NCBI RefSeq assembly: GCF_018595675.2
Contig: NZ_CP092333.1
Coordinates: 706,001-770,000 of the forward strand
Reading direction: 5' to 3'
Source: Flavihumibacter fluvii
GTDB lineage: Bacteria; Bacteroidota; Bacteroidia; Chitinophagales; Chitinophagaceae
DNA length: 64,000 nt
Shown here piece by piece: positions 1 to 8,438 of the stretch. The notes beneath the pieces were generated by a model. The model saw only the letters and a list, made by a program, of their open reading frames with translations, ran no database searches and had not been told where the DNA came from. Both the position numbers and the translations under genes were made by a program. Position 1 is the first letter of the stretch; each line of letters begins with the position of its first letter.

Positions 1-1288
1 GGTCCCAACGCATCAGGTCCTGGTGGCGCTCGTTCTCACCGGCCAGTTCTACGCGCCTTTCATGGATAAGATCTGCCATGGTTGCATTGGAAACATCGGC
101 TAGTCCATTGCGGCTTCTCACTGCATTGATCTCATTGTCACCATTGGCGCCAGACCTGATCTTTGCTTCAGCTACCAGCAGGTAAACATCAGCTGCACGA
201 AGCATGACAATATTCATGTTGTTATCCAATCCGCCATCGGGCCTCCAGTTTACATACTTCAGGAAAAAATAACCGGTGTTGGTGAGTCCGGCCGGAACAG
301 CCTGTAAACCACCATTTGAAGCACCCGGATCGATCATGTCGCCCACTTTACCCATGGTGTAAGTAAGGCGCTCATCATTGGGTTCAAATTCATCAGCCAG
401 GTCCTTGATAGGCTCATTGAATCCCCAGCCGCCCCAGGGCCTTGGAGCAGAATAGATGGATGTTACGTTTTCTGTCCAGCCATCTGTGCACTGTATAGAA
501 AACAACACTTCCGGGTTATTTTTTGTCAAAGCTTTGAAGTTATCGCCAAAGCTTGGTGCCAGCGCATAGGGCCCGGTAATTACTTTATTACCAGTCTCGA
601 TAGCTTTTGCCCAGTCTTCATGGTATACATAAAATTTGGTAAGATAACCCCAGGCAGCACCTTTGGTAGCCCGGCCGAGATTGTCAGCATCATTTTGCAG
701 TAACAGGTTTTCTGCCGCAATGGTGAAATCAGATTCAATGATGGCTTTCATTTCATCAATGCTGGCTTTCGGTACATTATATGTGCCGGCGATTACCTGC
801 TCTTCTGTAATAATGGGCACCTGGCCATAAATACGGTAGAACTGCCAGTACATCAGGCCGCGCATGAAATGGGCCTCACCGAGGATCCTGTTTTTCAAAG
901 TCTGGTCCATATCGATGTTCGGAACATTGATCAGCACAGCATTTGCACGGGAGATTACTTCATATTTCCTTGACCAGCTATCGTTTAACTGCACGTTACT
1001 AGGCTCGTAAGTGAATTCTTCAATAGCCTGGTCTTCAGGGTGGTCACCTGCCCGCCATTGGTCATCGGAGCAGATATCCCAGGTTTGTTCAGTATGGGCA
1101 AACATGTATTCATCCCCAATGAATGAATACAGGGCATTTGATGCTGCAATGGCATCATCAGCATTGCGGTAAAAGTCGGCGGAGGTTGATTGTCCGTATG
1201 GGGTTGAGATCAGTAAGTCTTTTTTACATCCAACTATTGAAACGACTGTCAACAGGATCAATCCACTTTTTACAACTGTATGTTTCAT
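1..1288 (-). CDS. SusD/RagB-family outer-membrane glycan-binding lipoprotein (partial, C-terminus beyond window)
   Basis: Reading leftwards from the ATG at 1286-1288 the frame stays open for 429 codons to the window edge, so the C-terminus is missing. The N-terminus is a lipoprotein signal: a KHTVVK n-region, a hydrophobic stretch and a lipobox ending IVGC at about residue 21. The following sequence has the TPR-like SusD pattern, including ADFYRNADDAIAA near the N-terminus, an FMRGLMYWQFYRIYG helix, and VYLLVAEAK and ERRVELAGEN late in the frame. SusD proteins sit on the cell surface as the lid of a SusC channel and bind glycans. It starts 18 bp after susC stops, so the two are one transcript. 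The glycan cannot be told from sequence. Confidence 0.93.
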   Translation of the reverse strand, partial: MKHTVVKSGLILLTVVSIVGCKKDLLISTPYGQSTSADFYRNADDAIAASNALYSFIGDEYMFAHTEQTWDICSDDQWRAGDHPEDQAIEEFTYEPSNVQLNDSWSRKYEVISRANAVLINVPNIDMDQTLKNRILGEAHFMRGLMYWQFYRIYGQVPIITEEQVIAGTYNVPKASIDEMKAIIESDFTIAAENLLLQNDADNLGRATKGAAWGYLTKFYVYHEDWAKAIETGNKVITGPYALAPSFGDNFKALTKNNPEVLFSIQCTDGWTENVTSIYSAPRPWGGWGFNEPIKDLADEFEPNDERLTYTMGKVGDMIDPGASNGGLQAVPAGLTNTGYFFLKYVNWRPDGGLDNNMNIVMLRAADVYLLVAEAKIRSGANGDNEINAVRSRNGLADVSNATMADLIHERRVELAGENERHQDLMRWD

Positions 1289-1306
1289 GTTACTTTCTTT
1301 AATCTT

Positions 1307-4300
1307 TTAAAATGTAATGTTGGCTCCAAAAATCCAGGTACGGGATTGAGGGTATTGTGCATAATCCACGTTAATCTGTTTGTTACCATCGGTGTAACCA
1401 AGTTCAGGGTCAAGACCGGAATAATTTGTGAAAGTAAATACGTTTTGACCGGTGATATAAAACCTTGTGCGGCCGATACCTATTTTATTGGTCAGGTCTT
1501 CTTTAAGTGTATAGCCAATCACAACATTTTTCAGCCTGAGGAAACTTCCGTCCTCAATGAACATATCAGAAGTGCGGTAGTTCCTGTTATCCCTTTTTGT
1601 AGTCATGCGGGGAATGGAATTGCTGGTATTAGGTCCGTTCCAGCGGTTTACAGTTTCTGCATACATATTGAATGAATAAGTGGGATCGATACCCTGCATC
1701 CGGTCTGCATTATAGATTTTCACACCAGCGCTACCCAGGAAGAAAAGGGAGAGGTCAAATCCTTTGTAACCGAAATCTGCGTTCAATCCATATACAATGG
1801 AAGGATGCGGGCTACCCAGGTTTCCGCGGTCTTTATCATCGATCATGCCGTCGCCATTGGTATCTATAAAACGAACATCACCTGGTTGAATCAGGCCACC
1901 GGTGCGGCGGGAATCATTCGCGATATTGGGATCCTTATTAATATCCTCTGCTGTCTGGTATAATCCGTCTGTTTTCCAGCCCCAGAAAACACCGAGCGGT
2001 AATCCTTCATAGGTGCGGGAAATTTCTTCGTTGGGACGACCATAGGTCTGGGAAGCGATGAAATTGCCATCATATAATTTGACCACTTCGTTCTTGATGA
2101 AAGATGCGTTTGCGTTAATACTATACGTGAATTCGCCAGCCTTGTTATGGTAACCCAGGTCAACTTCAAGTCCGCTGTTCTTCAGCACACCAACGTTCTG
2201 GTCAGGAATTGAAAGCGTACCAACGGTTCCGATAGTTGGCGGCGAAAGTAGCATGTCGCGTGTAGTTTTGTCGAAATAGTTAAGTCCTACTGAAAGTCTC
2301 CTGTTGAATAATTCGGCATTCAATCCAATATTGGTCATCTCGGCAGTTTCCCAGGAGATATTATAGTTCGGCAAACGGGTTTGTGTTAAGCCCACAACGG
2401 TATTATTATTGTAAGAATACCTTCCGCCGTTTCCAATCAATGCCAGGTATTGTAAACCGGCAACATTCTGGTTACCCAGCTGGCCCCAGCCTGCAGTTAA
2501 TTTTAATTCATCGATGAAGGCTACGTCAAAAAACTTTTCCTGGGAAATGCGCCAGCCTGCAGAGAAGGCCGGGAACGAACCCCATTTATTTCCTTCAGCA
2601 AATTTTGATGATCCGTCAGCACGGAAGGTAGCCGTGAACAGGTAGCGCCTGTCGTAATCATAGTTCAGGCGGGCGAAGCCAGACTGCAGGGCATCATAGT
2701 AACGGTTCCCGGAAATGCCACCCAATGACTGGCCTGCATCGAGATACCGTTGGTTGGGATCCTCATTCAGGAAGTCGCGTTTGCTGGCAGAAAAATAATC
2801 ACCATCAAAAGTCTGGGCTGTATAACCTGCCACCACATCCAATTTGTGTTTTTCTGCGAAAATATTACTGTAGGAAAGGAAGTACTCACCCAGTAATGAA
2901 TAAGACTCACTGAAACTTTTATTCAGGGAGTTGTTATTGGTAGTACGGGTTTGGTCGGTAACAATGATGTTGAAATTTCGGCCTGAGTAATGGTTCCCGT
3001 CGATACCCAGGTTTACTTTGAACTTCAGCCCTTTCATGATCTGGTATTCCGCATTCAGGTTGCCAAGCAGGCGGGTGTTTATGTTGTTGGCATCGTTTGT
3101 ATTCGCCGTAAAGATCGGGTTGTTGATATCACCATATTCATTTGAAGCTTTTGATGTACCCCAGCTGCCATCCTCATATTTTACAGGGATAAATGGCATG
3201 AAGCGGATAGCGCTCCAGATCAAACCATCCTGCGCTGAAGTGGTATTCAGGGCATTGTCATCTGAACGGGTCAGTTGCAGGCTCTGCCCGATTTTCAGGC
3301 GTTTGCCAACTTTATGGTCTGAGTTCAGGCGCATGCTGAACCTTTTAAAATAGGAGTTGGTGATGATTCCTTTTTCATCATAGTAACCTGCGGATAACAT
3401 AAAAGAAGATTTTGCTGATCCGCCTGCCAGGGATACATCCACATTATTTACTTTACCATCCTGGAACAATTCATCTTGCCAGTTGGTTCTCTGAACCGTA
3501 TTTGAGGGATCGTTCCAAACCGGATTAACAGTTAGGCCATCATTGGTATAACGCTCTTTCTTCAGTTCCACCAATGTGTTTGCATCCAGCATATCGATGG
3601 TCTTCCTCGCCTGGGAAAAACCAGTGTATGCATTTACAGTGATTGTGGAGGGCAGTTCAAAACCACCGCGTTTTGTGGTAACGATCACAACGCCATTTGC
3701 CGCACGCGTACCATAGATCGCGGAGGCCGATGCGTCTTTCAATACCTCAATTGATGCGATATCATTTGGGTTAACAGAGTTCAGGTTTCCGGCTGGAACA
3801 CCATCAATGACGATCAACGGATCGGCGTTGTTGATGGTTCCGGTACCACGGATGCGGATGGAACCGGTGTTGCCCGGACTGCCACCATTCCTTACAACGT
3901 TAACACCCGCAGTTCTTCCCTGCAATGACTGTACGGCACTTGAAGTAGGCAGGTTTTTAATTTCATCCCCTTTGATAGAAGCTACAGCACCGGTAACATC
4001 GCGCTTAGCCTGGGTGCCATAACCAACTACAACCACTTCGGCCAGCCTTGTGGAACTGGTTGCCAGCGATACATCGATAGTGGAACGGCCATCAATTGAA
4101 ACTTCGGTGGTTTTGTACCCTGAACTTGAAAACTCCAGGATGGCATCTCCTGCATTCAGGGCAATTGTATAAACCCCTTGTGCATTTGCTATCGCCCCCC
4201 GGTTTGTTCCCTTCACTGTAATGTTTACGTTTGGAACTGGGCCTCCTGTCGCTGAGTCAGTTACTTTACCAGTAACTGAGGATTGTGCCATTGCTATCGC

Positions 4301-4360
4301 ACTGATAGCAAGGGTGGTTAATAATGCTAATGAAAACCTTAGCAGGTAAGTGAATTTCAT
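1307..4360 (-). CDS. SusC/RagA-family TonB-linked outer-membrane receptor
   Basis: Imports oligosaccharides (rarely peptides) across the outer membrane using TonB energy, in complex with the SusD protein encoded just downstream. The 1017-residue protein has a Sec signal ending near AMA-QSS, a carboxypeptidase-like regulatory domain at about 27-105 (VTGKVTDSATGGPVPNVNI), the family's VVVVGYGTQ segment near 110, a plug domain with LIVIDGVP and IEVLKDASASAIYGTRAANGV around 180-230, and then the beta-barrel to a terminal aromatic (FGANITF). Length and motifs are normal for the family. No anti-sigma or sigma gene lies beside it; control is more likely by the XylR-like protein encoded across the divergent promoter. 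Confidence 0.96.
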   Translation of the reverse strand: MKFTYLLRFSLALLTTLAISAIAMAQSSVTGKVTDSATGGPVPNVNITVKGTNRGAIANAQGVYTIALNAGDAILEFSSSGYKTTEVSIDGRSTIDVSLATSSTRLAEVVVVGYGTQAKRDVTGAVASIKGDEIKNLPTSSAVQSLQGRTAGVNVVRNGGSPGNTGSIRIRGTGTINNADPLIVIDGVPAGNLNSVNPNDIASIEVLKDASASAIYGTRAANGVVIVTTKRGGFELPSTITVNAYTGFSQARKTIDMLDANTLVELKKERYTNDGLTVNPVWNDPSNTVQRTNWQDELFQDGKVNNVDVSLAGGSAKSSFMLSAGYYDEKGIITNSYFKRFSMRLNSDHKVGKRLKIGQSLQLTRSDDNALNTTSAQDGLIWSAIRFMPFIPVKYEDGSWGTSKASNEYGDINNPIFTANTNDANNINTRLLGNLNAEYQIMKGLKFKVNLGIDGNHYSGRNFNIIVTDQTRTTNNNSLNKSFSESYSLLGEYFLSYSNIFAEKHKLDVVAGYTAQTFDGDYFSASKRDFLNEDPNQRYLDAGQSLGGISGNRYYDALQSGFARLNYDYDRRYLFTATFRADGSSKFAEGNKWGSFPAFSAGWRISQEKFFDVAFIDELKLTAGWGQLGNQNVAGLQYLALIGNGGRYSYNNNTVVGLTQTRLPNYNISWETAEMTNIGLNAELFNRRLSVGLNYFDKTTRDMLLSPPTIGTVGTLSIPDQNVGVLKNSGLEVDLGYHNKAGEFTYSINANASFIKNEVVKLYDGNFIASQTYGRPNEEISRTYEGLPLGVFWGWKTDGLYQTAEDINKDPNIANDSRRTGGLIQPGDVRFIDTNGDGMIDDKDRGNLGSPHPSIVYGLNADFGYKGFDLSLFFLGSAGVKIYNADRMQGIDPTYSFNMYAETVNRWNGPNTSNSIPRMTTKRDNRNYRTSDMFIEDGSFLRLKNVVIGYTLKEDLTNKIGIGRTRFYITGQNVFTFTNYSGLDPELGYTDGNKQINVDYAQYPQSRTWIFGANITF

Positions 4361-4678
4361 AATTTTCTCGAATTAGTTCAGTTAAATGTTTGACGTGCAA
4401 TAAAAAAAAGCAATGCAGTTTAAATAGTGTTTGTGATTATTAAGCAGTGGCATAAAGGTAGCTTCCAATTTTTTCTGTATTCTGCGTAAATGCGTTTATT
4501 AATCCTCTATTTGCGCAGCATTATTGGGTTCGGTTTTAGCTGGAAGGGGTGGATAATTGTGCGCAATTAGATGTAATTACTGCGCATTAAGAGGTATTTA
4601 TTTGCGTGTCTGGAATTAGTTTTGTTTCAATGAAGGAATGGAAATTCCTTTTACACTTCCATCAATTTAAATCTTATC
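4361..4678. promoter_or_regulatory. Divergent intergenic region with TGCG operator-like repeats between susC and the ROK gene
   Basis: This 318-bp gap has no gene. Rightwards, TAGTTTTG (4617-4624) is a good Bacteroidota -7 box; leftwards, TACCTTTA (4453-4460 on the minus strand) is a near match. Neither has a clear -33 TTTG. At those places sit related elements: TGCGTAAATGCG at 4483-4494, and an inverted pair sharing TGCGCA plus GAGG at 4498-4517 (reverse) and 4581-4600 (forward); TATTTGCG also recurs at 4508 and 4599. This is the layout expected for activator-dependent divergent promoters, with the adjacent XylR-like protein as the obvious candidate activator (inference). Confidence 0.5.
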
Positions 4679-5506
4679 ATGTTAATCGGTGTTGATCTGG
4701 GCGGCACAAATGCAAGGGCTGCACTGGTAGATAAAGGGCGGATCATTGAAACCTACCAGCAAAAACTTTCTGATAAATATTCCCTTGAGGGCACGCTTGA
4801 GCAACTGTTTTCCATTATTGCTCCGCTTACACAATATAATATAAAGGGTATTGGTGTGGGGGTCCCTTCAGTGGTTGACGCAGAAAGAGGGATTGTGTAC
4901 GATGTTGTCAATATTCCGTCATGGATAAAGGTTGAATTAAAACAGATCCTTCAGGATAAGTTTAACCTGCCTGTATTTATTAATAACGATGTCAATTGCC
5001 TTGCCCTTGGCGAGCAGCAGTATGGCCAGGCGTCACCTTACGAAAATTTTGTTGCGATCGGAATAGGTACCGGACTGGGTGCGGCCATCGTTATTGACCG
5101 CAAGCTCTATTCCGGCATGCTTTGCGGTTCGGGTGAAATCGGTTATATCCCTTACCTGGATAAGAACCTTGAGTTTTATTCCAGCGGTATGTATTTTGAA
5201 ACTTTTTCAACTTCAGCCCAGGCGGCTTACCTGGCTGCATTATCCGGCGACGCAGTTGCATTGGGTATTTGGAATCAATATGGGTACCATCTCGGCCAGG
5301 TGATGAAAGTGATAATGTATACCTACGCCCCTGAAGCCATCCTGGTTGGCGGCGGTATTTCCAATGCCTTTCCTTTTTTTGAATCGTCCATGCACCAGAG
5401 TCTGGCGGATTTTGTTTTCCCAAAAATGCTGAAGAAGGTGAAAATACTCCGGTCAAATCTTGAAAATATTGCCATACTTGGCGCCGCTGCATTGGTACCC
5501 CTTTAG
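4679..5506 (+). CDS. ROK-family sugar kinase-like protein lacking the zinc motif
   Basis: ROK proteins phosphorylate glucose, fructose, N-acetylmannosamine or similar sugars using ATP, or act as repressors. This 275-residue protein has no DNA-binding domain, so it is of the kinase type. It shows the phosphate-binding GVDLGGTNARAALVD at the N-terminus, VGVPSVVD, a catalytic-region NNDVNCLALGEQ and the GIGTGLGAA loop. Odd point: where most ROK proteins have GEIGH followed by a CxCG...GC zinc site, this one has G152-E-I-G-Y156 and then no cysteines (FYSSGMYFE). A role in phosphorylating the sugar released by the neighbouring Sus locus is inferred from context only. It starts 54 bp after the -7 box and is followed 48 bp later by the regulator. 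Confidence 0.85.
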   Translation: MLIGVDLGGTNARAALVDKGRIIETYQQKLSDKYSLEGTLEQLFSIIAPLTQYNIKGIGVGVPSVVDAERGIVYDVVNIPSWIKVELKQILQDKFNLPVFINNDVNCLALGEQQYGQASPYENFVAIGIGTGLGAAIVIDRKLYSGMLCGSGEIGYIPYLDKNLEFYSSGMYFETFSTSAQAAYLAALSGDAVALGIWNQYGYHLGQVMKVIMYTYAPEAILVGGGISNAFPFFESSMHQSLADFVFPKMLKKVKILRSNLENIAILGAAALVPL

Positions 5507-5554
5507 AAGTCTGCAAATATCTTTAAGTTTGGGTTAAAGGGTTGAGGTACTTCT

Positions 5555-6718
5555 ATGCATAAGATTATTTTATTGTTTGATATTTCTGAGCAATATGGAC
5601 AGAGCCTGCTGTTGGGTATTGTAAAGTATTTCAAGGAAAACAGTTCTGCCTTGTTTTGCAGGATGCCCCTCTATTATCGTGAAACGCTTGGAATCAATGG
5701 GATTGTAAAATTTGCCAGGGAATGGGGCGCGCAGGGTATTGTTGCACAACTGGATAATACAAAACAGGTAAAAAAAATTGCCGACTCCGGTATTCATCTT
5801 ATCCTGGAGGACTTCCGGGAAAGGTTTGATGACTTTCCTAATATAACCGGTGGTTATTTTGAAGCCGGGCAAATGGGGGCAGAATATTTTGTAAAGAAAG
5901 GGTTTAAGAATTTCGCTTTTTACGGGTTTAAAAACATTGTATGGTCGCGCGAAAGGTCCGAGGGGTATGAATCTTACCTGCATAACCTTGGTTTTGATGT
6001 CTATCATTTTGAACATGAAGAATTGCATACCACCAACCTTTGGTATTATAAACCATCGGCATTGAGTAAGTGGTTGCAATCATTGCCTAAGCCGATTGCG
6101 ATCATGGCCTGCGATGATGCCCGCGGACAGCATATCACCGAAGCCTGTAAACATGCTGATATCAGGATTCCTGATGATGTTATTGTGCTGGGTGTGGACA
6201 ATGATGAAATGACCTGTAACCTTTCTGACCCACCTTTGTCGAGTGTTAACCTTGATACTGAAAAAGGAGGCTATGAAGCGGCAAGGCTGATGGACTTGAT
6301 GATCCAGGGGAAAATAAAAAAGCCGCAGAACGTAATGGTGATGCCGACGTATATCGTCACCAGGCAATCTACTGATATCGCAGCAGCTAGTGATGAGCAT
6401 ATTTCACTGGCGCTGAATTACATCCATAAAAACCTGGAGAATGAAATCCACGTGAGTGATGTATTGGGCCAGGTTCCGATTTCCAGGCGCTCCCTGGAGA
6501 AGAGATTCCTGGAAGTTACCGGCACCAGTGTATATAAATACATATTCAAATTAAGGATGCAGCGGTTTTCGCAGCGCTTGCTGGAAACAGATAAAAGGAT
6601 CTCTGAAATTGCCCTTGATGCCGGGTTTACCTTAACAAATAATATTTCGCGACAGTTCAAGCAGATCCATGGATGTACACCCGGGGAATACAGGAAGAAA
6701 CACCTGCCCCGCAAATAG
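5555..6718 (+). CDS. XylR-like transcriptional regulator (LacI-type sugar-sensing domain plus AraC HTH)
   Basis: 387 residues. Residues 1 to about 270 form a periplasmic-binding-protein-like sensor (IILLFDISEQYGQSLLLGIVKYF at the start; VIVLGVDNDEMTCNLSDPPLSSV later). About 285-385 is an AraC/XylS DNA-binding domain with two helix-turn-helices, ending with the signature ISEIALDAGFTLTNNISRQFKQIHGCTPGEYRKK. This order is that of E. coli XylR, which binds xylose and activates divergent operons. Here the gene is the second of an operon with the ROK kinase and lies beside susCD, so it probably senses the mono- or disaccharide product of the locus and binds the repeats at 4483-4600. Xylose is not demonstrated as the effector. 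Confidence 0.9.
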   Translation: MHKIILLFDISEQYGQSLLLGIVKYFKENSSALFCRMPLYYRETLGINGIVKFAREWGAQGIVAQLDNTKQVKKIADSGIHLILEDFRERFDDFPNITGGYFEAGQMGAEYFVKKGFKNFAFYGFKNIVWSRERSEGYESYLHNLGFDVYHFEHEELHTTNLWYYKPSALSKWLQSLPKPIAIMACDDARGQHITEACKHADIRIPDDVIVLGVDNDEMTCNLSDPPLSSVNLDTEKGGYEAARLMDLMIQGKIKKPQNVMVMPTYIVTRQSTDIAAASDEHISLALNYIHKNLENEIHVSDVLGQVPISRRSLEKRFLEVTGTSVYKYIFKLRMQRFSQRLLETDKRISEIALDAGFTLTNNISRQFKQIHGCTPGEYRKKHLPRK

Positions 6719-6745
6719 GTGGTGAATAGGTGAATAGGTGAAATG
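6719..6745. repeat. Short tandem 8-bp repeat after the xylR-like gene
   Basis: About three copies of GGTGAATA directly follow the stop codon at 6716-6718. It belongs to the same class of 7-8 bp G-rich repeats seen at the arginine operon junctions. Here there is no inverted partner. Confidence 0.7.
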
Positions 6746-6746
6746 T

Positions 6747-7577
6747 TTAGTTTTGGTATTCGTATACCACTTTGCCCATCAATTGTTGTGATTTGTCGTA
6801 ACATAGTTCCATGCGCTTCATTCCGCCTTCCCCATACTGGTAATACCAGTTCTGGTATTCGTTGGTGCCTTCGGGTATAATCACCATTTTCTTCAACTGA
6901 TCATTATCGTTATATTCAAACATATAGTCAGGTAAAAGTCTTTTGGCTTTTGCATTGTATCGTACGATATCGGTCAGGCGATTCTTTGCATCATAATAAT
7001 AATAGACCGTTGAACCCGGCAGGTTGGAGCGGGTTATTTTTTCTTCCCCGACATTTCCTTTTTCATCCAGGATAAACTGCACGATGGTGGTGTCGGAATT
7101 GTTCCTGATGCGCAGCATACCAGCCGGTTTTCCATTGGCATCATACTTGTAATGGTGGGTTTCAACCGTACTGATGTTATCAGAACTGTTGCTGGTGGAA
7201 ATGTCAGAAAGTCTTCCGGCAGCATCGTATGAATAAATGGTGGTATTGGTCGCATTCTGGGCACTATCGGTGGTCCGGATCAGTTGTCCGGATGTACTAT
7301 AACTGGTCAACAGGTATGAATCACCCACTACGGCGGTGCGGGTGATGGTGGTGATTGTCCTGTTTCTGGCATCGATCTGTTGTTCAGCTGTGAATCCGCC
7401 GGTTTCAGTGGAATTGCCGCTATAACTGGTGAGGGTAACCTTTTTAATGCCGCGCTGGCTATATAGGCTAAATTGCTGGCTGGTTTGCGAAGTGGTCACC
7501 AGGTCCTTATAATAATATTGGGCAAAGGTTGTTTGTATCGTACTGATAAAGAGGAGTGTGGATAGGATTTTTTTCAT
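6747..7577 (-). CDS. Secreted YD-repeat-like protein of unknown function
   Basis: 276 residues with a Sec signal peptide (hydrophobic core, cleavage near TTFA-QYYY). The mature part is beta-rich with repeated YD-type strands such as YSYDAAGRLSDI, YKYDANGKPAGM, YYYDAKNRLTDI and FEYNDNDQLKKM, as in Rhs/YD proteins, but it is far too short for an Rhs toxin shell and has no toxin tail. Small secreted YD-like proteins are frequent in Chitinophagaceae; no function is established. The gene is divergent from mazG with a 78-bp gap. Convergent neighbour: the XylR-like gene. Confidence 0.75.
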   Translation of the reverse strand: MKKILSTLLFISTIQTTFAQYYYKDLVTTSQTSQQFSLYSQRGIKKVTLTSYSGNSTETGGFTAEQQIDARNRTITTITRTAVVGDSYLLTSYSTSGQLIRTTDSAQNATNTTIYSYDAAGRLSDISTSNSSDNISTVETHHYKYDANGKPAGMLRIRNNSDTTIVQFILDEKGNVGEEKITRSNLPGSTVYYYYDAKNRLTDIVRYNAKAKRLLPDYMFEYNDNDQLKKMVIIPEGTNEYQNWYYQYGEGGMKRMELCYDKSQQLMGKVVYEYQN

Positions 7578-7655
7578 AACTGGTGCTGCTTATTACCTGC
7601 GATAATATCTATTTTTATTCAAATTTCAAGAATCTGTCCCATTAATATGTAATGT

Positions 7656-8438
7656 ATGAGTACTGAAAAAGCCGCCGTGCAGTTTGTTCGTTTGCAGGAA
7701 ATTATGGATGAGTTGCGCGAAAAATGCCCCTGGGATAGAAAACAGACCATCCAAACCCTTAGACAACAATCCATTGAAGAATTGTATGAACTTACCGATG
7801 CTATTTCAGCGGAAGACTGGAAAGGCATTAAAGAGGAGTTGGGTGACCTTTTCCTGCATCTCGTATTTTATGCAAAAATTGGTGCGGAGCAGCAGCAATT
7901 TACGTTGGAAGATGTACTGGCCGGGATCAATGAAAAGCTGATCAGCCGGCATCCGCATATTTATGGCGATGTTGTGGTAAAGGATGAAGATGACGTGAAA
8001 AGGAACTGGGAACAGCTTAAATTGAAAGAAGGCAAAAAATCGGTACTCAGTGGGGTGCCCAAATCGTTACCTGCCATAGTAAAAGCTATGCGTTTACAGG
8101 AAAAGGCCAGGCAGGTGGGATTTGAATGGGATAATGCCACCCAGGTCTGGGATAAAGTCCAGGAAGAGATGGCGGAATTGCAGGAAGCAGTTGCCGCTGG
8201 GAATGCAGACAGTATGGAAGATGAGTTTGGTGACCTGGTCTTTTCCCTGATCAATTATGCACGGTTTTTGCAGTTGGATGCGGAACATTCCCTTGAACGG
8301 ACCAATAAAAAATTTATCTGGCGTTTTACCCAGATGGAAGCCCGCGCAACAGCCAAAGGCCTGCAACTGCAGGATATGAGTCTCGCTGAAATGGATGCCC
8401 TATGGAATGAAATAAAAGCCGAAAAGTCAGCACATTGA
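7656..8438 (+). CDS. mazG: Nucleoside triphosphate pyrophosphohydrolase MazG
   Basis: Hydrolyses (d)NTPs to the monophosphate and pyrophosphate, cleaning aberrant nucleotides and lowering ppGpp-linked stress in E. coli. 260 residues with the tandem MazG arrangement: the N-terminal domain has CPWDRKQT, EEL.EL and EELGDLFLHLVFYAKI (metal-binding EExxE and ExxxD), and the C-terminal domain repeats these with EEMAELQEAV and DEFGDLVFSLINYAR. Length matches the E. coli enzyme. Its TGA stop overlaps the ATG of the next gene (TGATG), so a histidine kinase is translationally coupled to it. Confidence 0.95.
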   Translation: MSTEKAAVQFVRLQEIMDELREKCPWDRKQTIQTLRQQSIEELYELTDAISAEDWKGIKEELGDLFLHLVFYAKIGAEQQQFTLEDVLAGINEKLISRHPHIYGDVVVKDEDDVKRNWEQLKLKEGKKSVLSGVPKSLPAIVKAMRLQEKARQVGFEWDNATQVWDKVQEEMAELQEAVAAGNADSMEDEFGDLVFSLINYARFLQLDAEHSLERTNKKFIWRFTQMEARATAKGLQLQDMSLAEMDALWNEIKAEKSAH

